Positions 38,481 through 51,844 of a stretch of DNA of 64,000 bases are shown in pieces. Below the pieces are notes generated by a model. The model worked only from the letters and a program-made list of their open reading frames with translations. It did no database searches and was not told the DNA's origin. The stretch is from Phorcus lineatus (taxonomy: Eukaryota; Mollusca; Gastropoda; Trochida; Trochidae): NCBI GenBank assembly GCA_921293015.1, contig OV121081.1, positions 60,157,022 through 60,221,021 on the forward strand, in the 5' to 3' direction. The translations under genes were made by a program, and so were the position numbers. Every line of letters starts with the position of its first letter. Position 1 is the stretch's first letter.

Positions 38481-39655
38481 TTTCATGAGTAATTCCGTTT
38501 GATTACGGCAGCAATTATTATTTCATCGGGGTGAAACATGCGAGCATCGGCTGGAACCAATATGCTACCCCGCCCCTCCGATCTTAAAAGCTGTCTTAAA
38601 CACCAAATATCCTTACCTAATGTGTGCAAGCTGGGGTTGCGCGGCCAATGAAGTGTACAGATCTCAATCTTCATCCTACAGTGATGATAATCTCAATGTG
38701 TGTTATCTATCTGCGTTAAAGGAAAACCGCCCTAAAGAAAGGTCAAATCAAAGCTCAGAGTTCCAGAGATGATGATATTAAACATGGACACTCGTCTGTC
38801 ATAAATGAAAACCTATGTTAACAAACTTTGTGATGAACATCTAATGCTCTTTCGTTGTTTCCTTTAACACAGACAATTTGTTAGGGACATTATGATACGA
38901 CACCTAAACAGATTACGAGACAAACGGGATAAATACATTATATCCGGATGTAGGTGTATGGTTCTCAGCGTTTATCTGTCTATTTAATTGAACATGAGAA
39001 GACCGATATAAAGACAACATTACATTCAGAAATTGTGTATGCAACAAAAGCACATTGGAAGAGTCCACATCCTGACAGAATTTCATCCAGTTCACATTAT
39101 TAATGGTATGTATCTCTTGTTTGGTAGGGAATTATCAAGATATTCTCCTCACAGAATAAAACCCCTCGGCTATAATGCAGTTAAAGGAATGTACCGCCAG
39201 TGGCGAAATAACTAACCTCGATATCCTGGGATTTTCTTATGCCCTAGAAACACAAATGGGAAAGTAAAGTTGATTATCATGCCGGACGAATCTTGTTCAC
39301 TTGATTTGTTTTTACAATTTTAAAAGCTTTCAAAAGTATATGATTTTTAGACCCTTAGAAAAGAGATTAAAATGGTGTTGAAACTTGAAAATGTGATGTT
39401 ATCGAAAACAATTTTGCTGAAACGTAAATATAAAACAGCGTTACAGCAATAACTCGAACATTCATCCAGAAAGATACATTTTAAATAATCATAATATTTT
39501 AACATTGAGTCCTTAACCTTGTATCTTAACATATTTGCCATGCCCTCGAAATATTAGTCTACTCTATAATATCATACATTTACCTAAAATAAGAAAGTGG
39601 AAATATGTCCGAAGCCAATATATGTTATCAACTTTATTATTATCATTTATAGCTT
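38481..39655. other. Non-coding stretch
   Basis: No gene was recognised. The first 200 bp are GC-richer than the flanks and include a phrase resembling a degenerate reversed SINE body (GAAACATGCGAGCATCG), not strong enough to call. Confidence 0.35.
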
Positions 39656-41190
39656 ATTGTAACCTGACTTCGTTGTATTTTCGATTCTGATCGAAAAATT
39701 ATCTTATGTTGAATGACAATGAATACCCGCAAATTTGCTAAGGCGAATTACCGCGAAATGATACAACATGTTCACTTGCCGGCCCGACTCAAGATTAAAT
39801 TTTCAAGTTTCTTACAAAATTATTGCCCTACTCCGATTTGACAGTTGTATTTGTCATTTTTTTAGAATTGTGTCTACCGGTAGATATTACATATAATTTT
39901 CAATTTGATTTATTTTGGAAGGACGAAAATATTTTCAACTGGCATAATTAGACCAAGTTTGCCGCAAAGTTTCATGCGGCCACTTTCTTTCGAATGCCGT
40001 TCCAATAGTATGACGTATCAAAGGCCAACTGTTTTGACGTCACAATATTTGCGTCGCTGTCACAATAGTCTTGGGCTAGTTTAAGACTTTTGTACTTGGG
40101 GTTTTACGATATTTTTCTACGAGCTTTATAATTGTTGATTTCAGTCTCAAACAAGAAAGTTGGAGGCACCCTAATTAGGCGAGGAAATACTGCGAAATAA
40201 TAGGATACAAATAGGATAGGATTTGCATGAATGCGAATGAGTAGATTAAGGACAACAAAAGAACAAAAGACCTACATGCTATCTTCTATTTAGAAAAGGT
40301 TATATATTCATTTGTTCATTGCATCAAATAAAATAGAATAGTGAGGCAAATAAGCTGTTACATATATATATATATAATACAGTTCCTTTTTAAACAACAC
40401 TCAACAGTCAGTCAGTCACCGTTTTATCCCTTGGAGAAAGGCGAAAGGGATCTATTTTTAGGATATAGGTCACAATTGATAGCGTCCAGCACCGCTAAAG
40501 ATGTTCGATGGTTTTGCAAATTAATATGTCCACATGCATCAGTTATAAATTAATTGTTTGTAAACTCTCAAGGATTGCAAGGACAAGATATATTGAAGTA
40601 TTGTCTGAAGCGTATTTCACTACCTCTATCTCTGTCACTTAGTGATATCACACTAGTTGACTCGCCTTTTCACATTCTCTACTTATCGACTTGTAGCTGC
40701 TTGTTTCTCGCGTGTACCGTTGTAAAGGAAGGGTTTTTACTAATATGGAATAGATGTTTCCAACCTTTCATGAGAAATCTATGTGTCTAATTTAGTTCAC
40801 GTGCATTCATGAAGAATTGTACTGCCGTTTTGACTCTTAAATACCAATGATTGCCCTTCACGTTGAGATTTGCATAAACAATCGTTTTTCGTTTTAAAGG
40901 TTGCCAATTTTTTCGGAATACCCACATGGTCACGTGTTTCTAAAATGAATACAGATGTGTTCATTGTTTTACGATATTGCCGAAATACAAAGAGGCTAAG
41001 TATGATTGGTTGAAAGTTCCTTTGAAAATTCCAAGTGTAAAATAGAGAGACATATCAGCTGTTAAGATGGTTGGAGGCCTTTGAGGCCTTTGGGCCTCCA
41101 ACCAATAGAAGAAGTATGTTGTAAGGTCTCGCTGTTACGAATGCCACTATTTGGTATTATCAGTACGATCTTTGTAATGTAAATTATGCC
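39656..41190 (+). repeat. Dispersed repeat F, copy 1, split into three pieces
   Basis: Three pieces match a contiguous block at 55345-55560 in order and orientation: 39656-39692 (GACTTCGTTGTATTTTCGAT), 40067-40152 (GGGCTAGTTTAAGACTTTTG through GATTTCAGTCTCAA), and 41114-41190 (CGAATGCCACTATTTGGTAT through AAATTATGCCG). The gaps are about 374 and 960 bp here against about 11 and 6 bp in the other copy. Either two insertions split this copy or the other lost sequence. Confidence 0.75.
41069..41104. repeat. Perfect-arm palindrome
   Basis: GGTTGGAGGCC and GGCCTCCAACC form 11-bp perfect arms around a 12-bp centre. The word GTTGGAGGC also occurs at 40159-40167, so this hairpin may mark one end of the 944-bp segment that splits repeat F. 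Confidence 0.7.
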
Positions 41191-42089
41191 GGAAATTCAA
41201 ATTATTTAGACCTTATCTCACCTCTTACAGAAATAGAACAGTCGTAAAGTCCTTTCCACACAAAAACAAGTACGCAAAAAACCCCAGAAAAAAGATGTTT
41301 CGGGTATTGCACCTGAAGTATATAACATACTTAATCAGTTCTGTGTCAAGGTCATATTCAAACATAAAATAAACCTTATGTGGTAGGTTGGAAGAATGGA
41401 ATGATTATGAATAAGACGATGTTATAAATGCATTTGTTATTTGTCTCATGATGAATATGCAAAACACAAGTAATAAGATCAAATACATTTCTGTCTGTAG
41501 ATGACAGTTGAGAAACTCCCATTGAAGACGTGTAGTCACAAGACAAACGGGATGTTTGTAGGTATAACTAATGGTCTCTGCCACAGACTTCATGGTGGGG
41601 AAGGCTGTATAATTAAGGTACCAGAGAGTGTTTATTCTACTACTGAGCACCAGCGATCACACAGGACTCTTTGTTCCAGTATTCTTCACATATCAACACT
41701 ATGAAGTTTTTGCAAGGAAAAGTTGTACTCACATTTGTATAGAATGGTTATTGGCAGTTTCATCGTCGCAGAAGTGATGTTTTTATAAGATGACCACATT
41801 GGCTACAAGGCACAAGAAAAAACATGGTTGCATGATGTCCCTGGGTGTGCAGTATCTGTAATGTCTGCAGCGCTCAATACTGTATCTCGCCTCTGGTCAC
41901 AATAAGTTATTATGACCTTAAAGTTCATAAGACCGTTGATAACACAGTTTCTATCTAAGCGTTAAACTCCATCTTGCATACAACGAAGGTGGAATGATTC
42001 AAGTGTCTCTTGCTGGGTACATTGACAGCTTATCAGTAACAAATGTAACACTATTACATGACCAGAATAACACCTTTGTTTATTATGTC

Positions 42090-42640
42090 CCCCGCAAAAA
42101 GCTTTACGGGAGGCATAATGTTTTTAGTTCCGAAATGCTTTCGTTTCCGGACCATATCTCAAAACCCGTTCAATATTTTTTTTACGAAACCTGGTATGTG
42201 GTCTACTAGTGGAGTCGTGCCTTTTGCTATTTTGCTTCTTCTGAATTTATTTTTTTCCTGGTTTCCAAGGAAACAATTTGAACTTGGTCAAATGGGGGGT
42301 AAGGTCCGTTCCGGGCGATATCTCAAAAACAGTTCAACATTTTTTTACGAAACTTGGTATGTGGTTAGATCTAGTGATGGAGTGGTGCCCTTTGCTTCTT
42401 TGGTTACACACATTTATAAAAAATATTATTCTGGTTTCCATGGAAACAATTTGAACTTTGTGCATACGGGGGTAGGGTAATTATCCAACCTACAGTATAT
42501 CTAAAAATCTATATGTATTATTTTACTTAACCTGGTATGTGGTTAAATCTAGTGCTTGGGTGGTGCCTTTTGCTAATTTTTTTTTTTACTTGGTTTCCAT
42601 AGAGACAATTTGAACTTAGTGCATATTGGGAGCTTTAGAT
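42090..42640 (+). repeat. Tandem repeat of 163-178 bp units with GC hairpin leader
   Basis: A near-palindromic leader (CCCCGCAAAAAGCTTTACGGG, 42092-42112) precedes three diverged units. Each contains ATATCTCAAAAAC-type, ACGAAACYTGGTATGTGGT, GTGGTGCCTTTTGCT and GGTTTCCATGGAAACAATTT-type words. GGTAT marks unit phases at 42193, 42356 and 42534. The 140-codon plus frame across it follows from the repeat and is not called as a gene. The leader resembles hairpin leaders I recall from mollusc genomic repeats; that is memory, not a search. Confidence 0.8.
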
Positions 42641-43299
42641 GCTAATTATAATATTTGATGTCTGTATGAGTATCAAATGTCACATTCCCTACAATACATA
42701 CGTTGACAAATATATAAAACCCTTCCTTATGCACTATTGAACTTGTATATTTCACGAGTCAATATTATGTCCAGTTCATTGATGCTAATATACTAACCTT
42801 TTTATTATATGTTTGGTATGGATTGTTTCTGGTATAAGTGACAATAAGATGATTAGGTTGGATTAAAAGTTTGGAAGGGGGACATCACTGTGCATCACAT
42901 GCACATATTTCTAGTTCATAACAGGATCCCAATATTGCTCTAAACCAATTGAAAATATAGTAACATGAGTTTCCCTGGTTCTGAACTGAATTAATTGTGT
43001 TTATACTCAGTGCATGTGTATTAGTTTTCAGATGAAAAAGCCGTTATTCTTATTTTGGAGTTCAAGATTTTACATAACATTTTACTGCAGATGCTATACA
43101 ACAGTTTATTTCATTAGTGTTGGACTGGAAAGAAATTTCATTTGGTGGTGTTTTGCGTAAATTTATTTAACCATCTTTAAGTGAGGACTGTGGAAAAAAC
43201 CCTGCTCGTTTCAAATACAGTAATTTAATAATCACAGTAGTAAGGGAACACATTTGAACCAAAAAGCAAACATAAAATGTAAATACCTGCGATTTTGAC
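42641..43299. other. AT-rich non-coding stretch
   Basis: Nothing recognisable. Confidence 0.4.
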
Positions 43300-44120
43300 C
43301 ATTTCATCAAGATCGACTATTTTTGCAGCATAATTGCCGAAAATGAGTTCAAAACATATTGCAATGCAGAAATAACAATAGAATTTTTTTAAATGTTTAA
43401 ACCCATGTTTCTCTTTGTAAGGTTAGATATGTGTTTGTTATACTACATAACTGGCTTTTGTATATGCAGTGTAAATAAGACATGTCGATCTAAAGTATTG
43501 TTTATTAAGTTTTCAGTTAATAAATGGTGACAAATTATATATAAACGGATATTTTACAAAGGAACTTGCTGTGTGCTTATTGTTTTTGTAGCTATGCAAA
43601 TGTTATTTTGATTACTTTATTATTCATTCGACCCACTTAACAGTCTACATGTCATAGTACCGATATATTTGTGTTATTACGAGGTAAAATTTCAATAATT
43701 TATTGATTTTTTAATCCTAAAACAACAAGACTGTTGTAGAACTAAGCTTTAAGTTCAATTATTTTGGTTGAATATTGAAATTTCTTTAAAAGTTCGATGT
43801 TTGCCAAATTTGAGTTAAACCCTTGAAATATTACACAAATCTACTTTGGGTTTCGTACAGCAGACATCAGACTTGTACAATACAGGATTCACTAAAATAA
43901 CACAATCAACCTTAGAATAAATTGGGTCCAGATAGGATCGATTGGTATAATTGGATTCCAGATTACCAACATGCCTGATCTGCAGACAACAAAAACTAGT
44001 TTGATTACATTTCCGCTTACCGAATTGTGTCTGTAAGGATGATGACAGTTTCATCTTCTGTTCTCAAAAGACTCTGTTTGTGGCTGGCCATGTAAAATTT
44101 TAGCAGCACGTGTCATTTCT
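43300..44120 (+). repeat. Duplicated block C, copy 1
   Basis: It matches 56390-57240 in the same orientation. The core 43900-44062 against 57013-57183 is nearly identical (CACAATCAACCTTAGAATAA, GATAGGATCGATTGGTATAA, GATCTGCAGACAACAAAAAC, ACAGTTTCATCTTC). Weaker colinear matches extend left (ACCATTTCAT..ATCGA; TTTGTAGCTATGCAAA) and right (AGCACGTGTCAT). No terminal repeats or coding frame are shared. Confidence 0.8.
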
Positions 44121-45059
44121 TAAGACTGATTTTTCAATTTCAATAAACTATGAATTTGTATGTAAAGTAAAATGACTTTGTAAGTCTCCATCAATATAAT
44201 TTGATAAACATGTAGTGATTGTCAAAGTGAAGAAAGACTACCATTCAATTTAACAAATATGTTTTATGTAAATGCATATACTATTTATTGGAATTTTATC
44301 TTTTTCTCTTTTTCACACCGTTGTAATTGTACAGAATATAAGCAGTGCATCGTAGAAAACATAGTCGATGTACTGTAACAGTACTAGTATAATGTCGACA
44401 ACAACGGTCTAGAAATCAGTTTACAAGTGAAGATGTGTGCAGAGGTCAACACCCAATGTCGCTTTGAAAATTATAATAAAATACCTGACGTCACACACCT
44501 CGATAATTCCACCCCTGACTGTGAGTTCAACCCTATGCTATTATATATGGAGTATATCTATCCAATCAATTCAATGTTCTGTAATTGACCGAGTATTTAA
44601 ATATAAAAAATTATCCTTCCAGCCTTCTTAAAACTGTTAAAGAACATCATCTTCTCACAATCGCAATATTGACAGCCATTTTACAACACAAGTCAGACGG
44701 TGATAGCTGACGGAACCAAATTTGGAATTGTATAGTGTTAGTGTAAGATGAGACGAGAATCTGCCATGCTTGTTATTACTGCCCATTGTGGACAATGCTA
44801 AAATCCTAAATGAACAGTTTGTAGTGTTGTAGAAGACCTAGGAAAAGAAAAGCTTGATCAATGACAAATGTATATCCATATACATACGTTAAGTGTTCTT
44901 CCAAACGCTAACACTCCCTTTAGTTTAGTGGAAATAAGATTTACAGTTGCGAGACATATAGAATTTACATCGATCAGATACATTCCCTGTCGACTTAATC
45001 CAAAATTAGTCTACTACTAATCGAGAACTATGATGTTAACTCGAAAACGACAATCTTTT
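44121..45059. other. AT-rich non-coding stretch
   Basis: Nothing recognisable. Confidence 0.4.
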
Positions 45060-45290
45060 TTATTTGAATTCAAAAACTTGTCCCGCAAAATCACTTCCAT
45101 TTGGCAGTGATTGTATTTCCATTGAAAATATGTGACACAAAATAAACCTCCGTGGGATAACTAGTAATTCCGTTTTCGTTTCTGGAACATCAACCTGAAT
45201 CCCATAATGGACCTTAACTGCCACATCTGCTTTTATAACATACCCTGTGTTCATATCAAGGCTACCAATAAAATTGAGCGTGCATATGTA
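45060..45290 (-). CDS. Possible exon, unrecognised
   Basis: The minus strand is open for 76 codons to a TAA at 45060-45062. The frame reads ..LNFIGSLDMNTGYVIKADVA.. with alternating hydrophobic/polar residues like beta strands, and contains ATG at 45252-45254. Possible splice signals are an acceptor-like TTTTATTGGTAG and donor-like CAG-GTTGAT, neither decisive. No family was recognised. It may be chance. Confidence 0.2.
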   Translation of the reverse strand, partial: YICTLNFIGSLDMNTGYVIKADVAVKVHYGIQVDVPETKTELLVIPRRFILCHIFSMEIQSLPNGSDFAGQVFEFK

Positions 45291-48200
45291 TCAATATGCA
45301 CGTTCCTTTTTTATCTTGTACAACAATAATATTACCTGTTATTGTGCAGTACAAGATAATGATTCAACGTTTTGTAAGAAAACCAAGAAAATATATTATT
45401 TAAACCATCAAACTTTGTTCAATATACACTTGTCCTCAGTACAAATAACCTGCTGAATGTATTAGACATTGTGGGTAATTGTAAATTAGCATTACGTTAT
45501 TCTGGGATTAATCGAACAAACTAAAAACATTTCAAGGATATTCAATCTGAAGTTTCGTAACAGAGTCCTACGTTAAGGTGATTCACAGACACAATTACGT
45601 ATTTACCTTAAAGGAATTATTATAATACAGGGATGGGTTGCATTAACGACTCCAAACCTATTGAGGTGGTAGATTGACACCTGAATTTCGACTGAATAAA
45701 TATGAGTAACTATTTATGTTGTTAATATGGACATTACTTCTTTAGGCTATTTATTTTCTTGTCGCATAAACAACTGTGCACCATGAAAATAAACAAACCT
45801 GTATTTACTCCTCATACAAGTAAATATAGGTTTAATCGCAGCAAGTACTAGAATCAATGATAGTAAACCATTCATACATGTATGAGGCGAAGTGTCCTCA
45901 ATTGTCTGTTGCAATGTGTTAGTTATTGGAACGTTTTCAAATGTAATGTGAGAAAACACATGATCAACGTCACGAAGCCATTTACACAGGATCCCTTTTG
46001 CTCGATGTCATGCCAACGCCATGGCCTGTTAAATAATCGGAATTTCGAAACAGAGGTGATGACAAAGCATTGTGAAGCATTGCCAAGGAATACAAATGAG
46101 GATGTGATATTCGATACCTAAGACGCAATTATTACTTGTAAATGTCGCTTGTTTTCACACAGACAATATCTACTGTAAATGACAGGTATGGTTACTGCTT
46201 CTACTGCTTTTTGTAAAACTTACTACTTAATTACCACAGCTTTAAATAAGAAACACAATCCCGTTTCTTGGGTGAAATTGATCTTGACTTGTATAACAAA
46301 TATTCTAAATGAAAATGAGAAACAACTTCCTGTTCCGTTTTCATCAAAAGTAATTCGCCTTATCCTAATTGAAAATAATAATCCTGTATTAATACTTGGC
46401 ACGGCACTACCACTAATGATGCTAATGTTAAACTTACAAGTTTTGTGTTGTGGATATTAGCTCGGTGTGATTTATTGTTTGACATTTAGTTTTGTAAATT
46501 TCAGCATATTAATATAACCTAAGTAGAGTGTAAAAAAGGCTATACTTTTTTCGATTACAATGCCCTATCATAATATTGTGACTGTTAATCGACACTTACC
46601 AATAAATGCTGTTTTGCACAAGACATTAAAAGTAAAATCCGCAAAGAATAGTTTCAGCTTTCATTTGAAAATGAATATGACATGATCCCTTATAAAACTA
46701 ATATAATAATAGTAATACAATTCCTTGCAATATATAGAAACCAAAGCATGACATGTATAAGGATCAATATGTGTTTACAAGTTGTTCTCATCTATAAATT
46801 TCCTTGACTCCTTATGTTATGACAACCTAAAATAAATCTGATAAAGCTAGAGAATCCAAGCAACACCGTGACACGAAGACATGGGGGCGTTCAATAACAC
46901 GCATATCCGTTATCTCCCTTCACGGATGCTTAGAATTACTTAGATAAACAGACGTTTGGCTCCTATATGAAGATAACGGCTACTGGATACAGTGTAGCCA
47001 ATTCAGTGCTTAATACATTAGAGAGATGATACATTACTTTGGTGAATTAGATGTTTGAAATTTGGCCAAAGAAAGCTGAGATTACAGTATGTTGATATGT
47101 GTGGTCATATTTTGAGTGCCCATGAAGGACTAAAAAACTTTTTGTGATTAAAAGGATATTTGTTTAACATGGTTATCTTAATATCACGTTGAATCTAGGA
47201 TAATCTATCCTTAAAAAAACGGAACATAACAACGTTCGTTAAGGGTGTTTTTAAAACAGAAACCAAACGCCCAGGACATGAATTTCTGTGGTACCAAAGC
47301 AGAATGTAAAATGTTAACATGCCAGAGACCCATCTGTCTGTAAGATATGTGTATGATATGAACTGAGAATGATTTAACTTGCTACCCAATAATCTGATGT
47401 AGTCATGAACAATGGTGAAAGTATTTCCCATTTTGGGTGAAAAGTTTGAAATTTTAAAGAAATGTTGCATTAGATAGATTTGGCCGTTGAGCCAACTTAA
47501 ATTCCCTCCAAGATGGCCGCAAACGTACATATGAGTATCAATCTCTGCTTTTATCATGCATAATGCATTTAAAATCCACTTATATACAATATAGATAGTG
47601 ATATCCCATTCACTACATTAATAGACCAAATGGTTGTCATAGACGCAAGTGATTCAATCCCTCAAATTTAAACCATATTCTACAAACATTTTAATAGTGC
47701 TTATTTTTATCTCCTGTGCCTAAACTACCTTTGAAAGTCAGACGGTGAATATTCATTATTACTTAAACCTTTACTCAGATTCCTGTGAATACAAACATAC
47801 ATCGGAAATATACTTGGCCACAAAGTGTCTAAATGTTGCATTAGTATATATACGAGTATGTCTGAAGAAAACCTCATTTAAATGAAATGAAGTTGAAGAT
47901 TGCTTGTCTCATATAACGGTTTCAGGGCGAAAAATGTGCATTAAAATGAAATCTCTATGAATGCATAAACAAATAAGTTGCTGCAGACATCAGTGGAAGT
48001 TAAAAATACTCTCTTTAAACTATTGATCTGGGTTGTTAGTATTTGTTACTTTGATGGAAAGTTAAGTATCTAATTCAAATTGTTACCCATGCTTTTATAG
48101 ATTAAGAAGGTAAATTAGAGGAACGTATAATTAAGATAATGAAGAAATGCAAAAAGAAAATAGAATTACCGAATTCCTGGTAATCACATCAATGTTTGCT

Positions 48201-50576
48201 TTCGGACACTTCTATGGGTTACACATTCAAGCTCAACATAAAGAAAAGGCCTCTGTTAAATCATAGGCGTTTTTTGACATTAAATCTTTTTTTATAGAAA
48301 ATCTACAATCAAGAACTTCCATAGTAGGATTCCATAGTAACATAGCATATGACTCACTATATTTGAAAAACAAAACGGTATTTGTATGCTTTAATCTGAT
48401 ATCTCTTAACAGAGCTAATGGGTTTTCCCTGAAAATCCTAGTCAGTTGTGGTCCATGATATGACTTTACATATCGTAACAATTTATTTCAATGAATGTTT
48501 TCATTATAGATGATAATGCGATTGAGACGACCCTTGTTTTTATGAACACTGTAGTATTGTAGAGGAGAGTATTGTAGTTTTCATCATATTTATGTTATAT
48601 GAAAACTTCTACGTTAGTTGCCATCCTTTTAAAATATACAAACAGTTTTCAATACAAATAAGTGTTGTCTATAAATCAAGTGAGTAACTTTGATTTTCAT
48701 AATAAAGCAAAACTATAATTCAGTTTGAAACCAAATGCATGTATTTTCAAACTTCTTACAATAAGATACATGTATTCTTTGAAAACGTTATTAGATTTCT
48801 TACTAACTTTTTAGCAATCTAATCACTGTGTGTTGTGAGTCAAGCTTTCAAGACACTCACTCTGTAATTATCAATAAAAGGATTATAGATGAAATCCTTT
48901 TTCAATTAAACACAGCCATCGAGGTCTAATATGAGATTTCTCAGTCATGGAATGTTTGTACTTACGTCATGAGATGAGTCATTTTAAGATGAGTAAATAT
49001 TTTGTCAATATTGGTACATATACAAAAATTTAATTGCTTGTAACTTGTAATTTAAAAAGGTTGATAATGAATGACATAAAAAAGATAGGAAATTAAATGA
49101 GATGCAAACATTTATTGACGCATTTGAAAACACACAGACAAATTGACAAGACAAGGCACAATGCAACAAATCTGCATTAATTCCTTAATTCATTTATATC
49201 AAATATGACAATCGAAAGGCTGAATATGGGCTTAAATTCGTCTGGAATTAATAAACTTTGACATTCTAGTAATCGGTTTCGTTCTAATTGGATTTCTTGT
49301 GAAAACACTATCAATTTAAAGTTGCGTAATTTACGAAAGAGCTTCAAGGTATTTACGACATTACAAAAGAATTCCTAGACTTAGATAAAACTTTTAGAAA
49401 CATAAGACAAACTATTAATCTTAAATCAGTTGTACAATCCGAAGTTGCATGTTTCCGAGGATGAACGATAAATGATATGCTTTCAGTACGAACTCAATGC
49501 TATTTAGACCTTCATGTTCCTATTCTTTACACATACATATTACTCCTAGGATAATTCAGGACTTACTCATTTCTAAGGTACACTCTCTAAAGTCATGCTA
49601 GGTATTCTTACATTACGTAAGAATCGCAAGCTATTCAACTATTCTATTCAGCATAAAGGAAGGCCTGGATTTTTAAGTGCAAGTACAAACTAGCTTGTCT
49701 GATAAACCCCAAAGGTATAAGCTAAAAGTTGAATTGAAAGTGAAATTCTTATACATGACCTAATTGAATCGACATAGTTGGTTGGCTTACTTCAGGCAAC
49801 GGTCGGTAATTTGATTACTAATTTTCCTGATGGAAAATATCAGGGTATTATGTGTAGGCGAATAAGAGCATTAAGCCCAGAGTTACTTAATTGACTGACC
49901 CTAGTGATATGTCCTTTGATGGTATGTCAAGATTGATACACGCTAGAAACATATCATCTTTGAATTGAATGTCAGATAGTCATTAAAACTCTCGTCAGGA
50001 ATGCTTGGTGATATAACAACATTTAATGTAACCACCATTTTTCTGGATACGTTGTTATAAAGGAATGATTGCCTTTACACTATCAGATGATTTTACTTGC
50101 ATAGCTAATTGTAAATGACTTCCGGTTGATGGCATTATATATTAACTTTACATAAGTGTACCAATCTGTTATTTTTGTCAGTTGTACATGATACTGTCGT
50201 ACCTTAGTGCATGCTTCAAATCACATTTGTTGTAAAGTGTATTCATATCATATCTAATTATATATCTACGTTCATCTCTATGAATAATGGGGAAATATTT
50301 ATCAGCCAAGAAGCGTCTGTTTGATGCTGAAATCCTTTGAAATGAATGGATATAATCATACATATTAACGTTATGCATGCAACACAACTATGTTATCTAT
50401 GTCCATATTTAGATGTTGGAGTAGTGGAATGGGGTTGCAAAGAAATCTATACAAAAAAATATAATAAATATTCTTGGGTATTTCTTCTGATTGTATCGAA
50501 TTCCATTGCTGTCTTCTCGAATGGTAAATAGGTCTACACTGCAAGCCATGGGAATGCACCTCCATTCAATTATTGG
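45291..50576. other. AT-rich non-coding stretch
   Basis: No element or gene could be supported. A 120-codon minus frame (47195-47557) has no recognised motif and includes a CAAGATGGCCGC phrase typical of intergenic repeats. Confidence 0.4.
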
Positions 50577-50858
50577 TCAAGTGATTAGCACATTGCTGTA
50601 TGTCCTAACAATCAAACGACCTTCAACAAAATACGTATAAATAAATCCTTCTCCTGGATGCATTGTTCCAAAGAACATATTGATTACATCAGGCAAGCCG
50701 CGTTGCTTTTTGACCCGCAGACCGTTTAGTTGTTCTTGCAGTGAATCCTGCCGCTTTCCGTCGATTAAGGACTTTCTTGAAGGATATTGTTCTTGTTTAT
50801 TGGCACCCATTTGGGAAAACTTGCTCTTTAGTTTATTGTATACGGTAATTCTCCCGCA
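50577..50858 (-). CDS. Possible exon or small gene, unrecognised
   Basis: The minus strand is open for 93 codons, with an ATG at 50808-50810 giving a 77-residue product that ends TGA at 50577-50579. The composition is balanced and hydrophilic at the start (KQEQYPSRKSLIDGKRQD), then GLPDVINMFFGTMHPGEGF and IYTYFVEGRLIVRTY. It uses GC-ending codons (CGG, CTG, GGC, CGC) rare in the chance frames of this window. The plus strand is also open across part of it, which often accompanies real coding sequence. No clear splice acceptor lies at the upstream edge and no domain was recognised. It may also be a fragment of a mobile-element protein. Confidence 0.33.
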   Translation of the reverse strand, partial: CGRITVYNKLKSKFSQMGANKQEQYPSRKSLIDGKRQDSLQEQLNGLRVKKQRGLPDVINMFFGTMHPGEGFIYTYFVEGRLIVRTYSNVLIT

Positions 50859-51237
50859 TCATTTATACTGCACGTGCAATATAACCCCACAAGAGAATAT
50901 CCATATCATGATGTTCATTGTGGATTCGTAAAAATTATATTCGATATCCATTACCTATATATTCTATTCTTTTTATATTACGTGGATTCATTATTTGTAT
51001 ATTATTATGATCATTGAAATCTATACAATGAAACAGTGTCTTTGATAGGTCCCTTACCAATATGACTTAATTCTGCAAGCATTTGTAAAATTCAAGCACT
51101 GAACCTTGCTTGATTGTGAATGTGAGATATTGCTGATCGCATCTGGAGAAAATTAAAGTTAAAAATGTTTGCTGCAGATTGCTCATGATGTTCATAATGG
51201 CAATGACCTTGTCGTAGATGATGTTATTTCTGTCAAC

Positions 51238-51602
51238 ATTGATTCTATATTTCAAAATGTTACTGGATTTTCGGATTTCTTTCTATTTCTAATAGCATTC
51301 TGCAATCTATTAGATAATGTTTTAATCATTCTTTAATCTTCCCGAGCTTTGCAATTCTCTATAAGATAAATCGGTTTCTTCTCTGTAATCAATAACTTGA
51401 AGAGTTCTAACTTTATTTCGAAGTCATTATCAATAGGGTAGCGGAAGTCATGACAAATTTCTTTCCTTTACCTAATGGATAGAAGATTAATCATGTTATC
51501 CAAGTGTATAATCGTCTTATCCTCCCCAACTTGAAAGAAACGTGGAGAACACGGATATTCATTCGTTGTGTAAACAACTTGATTAAGTATTGCTGTGAGA
51601 TG
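51238..51602 (+). repeat. Duplicated block E, copy 1
   Basis: It aligns with 60736-61082 in the same orientation. Shared words run from ATTGATTCT and TTACTGGA through TTTAATCTTCCC, TTCTTCTCTGT, GGGTAGCGGAAGTCA, TCTTTCCTTT and AACACGGATATTCA to GTAAACAACTTGATTAAG. A partial third match lies at 63207-63275. No frame or terminal repeats are seen. Confidence 0.75.
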
Positions 51603-51844
51603 TTATTCCATTTGATGACATGTGTGTTTCTAAAGTTGCCTCTTTCATCCAATATCAATTTGGGAATGATATAGTAAAGACATCTGGTTTTCACGATGCG
51701 TAGTACCTTATGTCATTTCACTGATTTAAAGTGACTCATTCATCAAGGCAGTTATCTTGCCCCGTTTGGTAACTTTTGAAGTCTTTGTTATTTTAATATA
51801 TTTGCAGCCTTTTGTAACCTTTGAAGCCATTTGGCGCACTAACT

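Noticed and set aside
42058-42480. 140-codon plus-strand frame
   Set aside because: Lies wholly in the tandem repeat and its repeated phrases follow the repeat units.
47195-47557. 120-codon minus-strand frame
   Set aside because: No motif and no splice context; includes a CAAGATGGCCGC phrase common in intergenic repeats.
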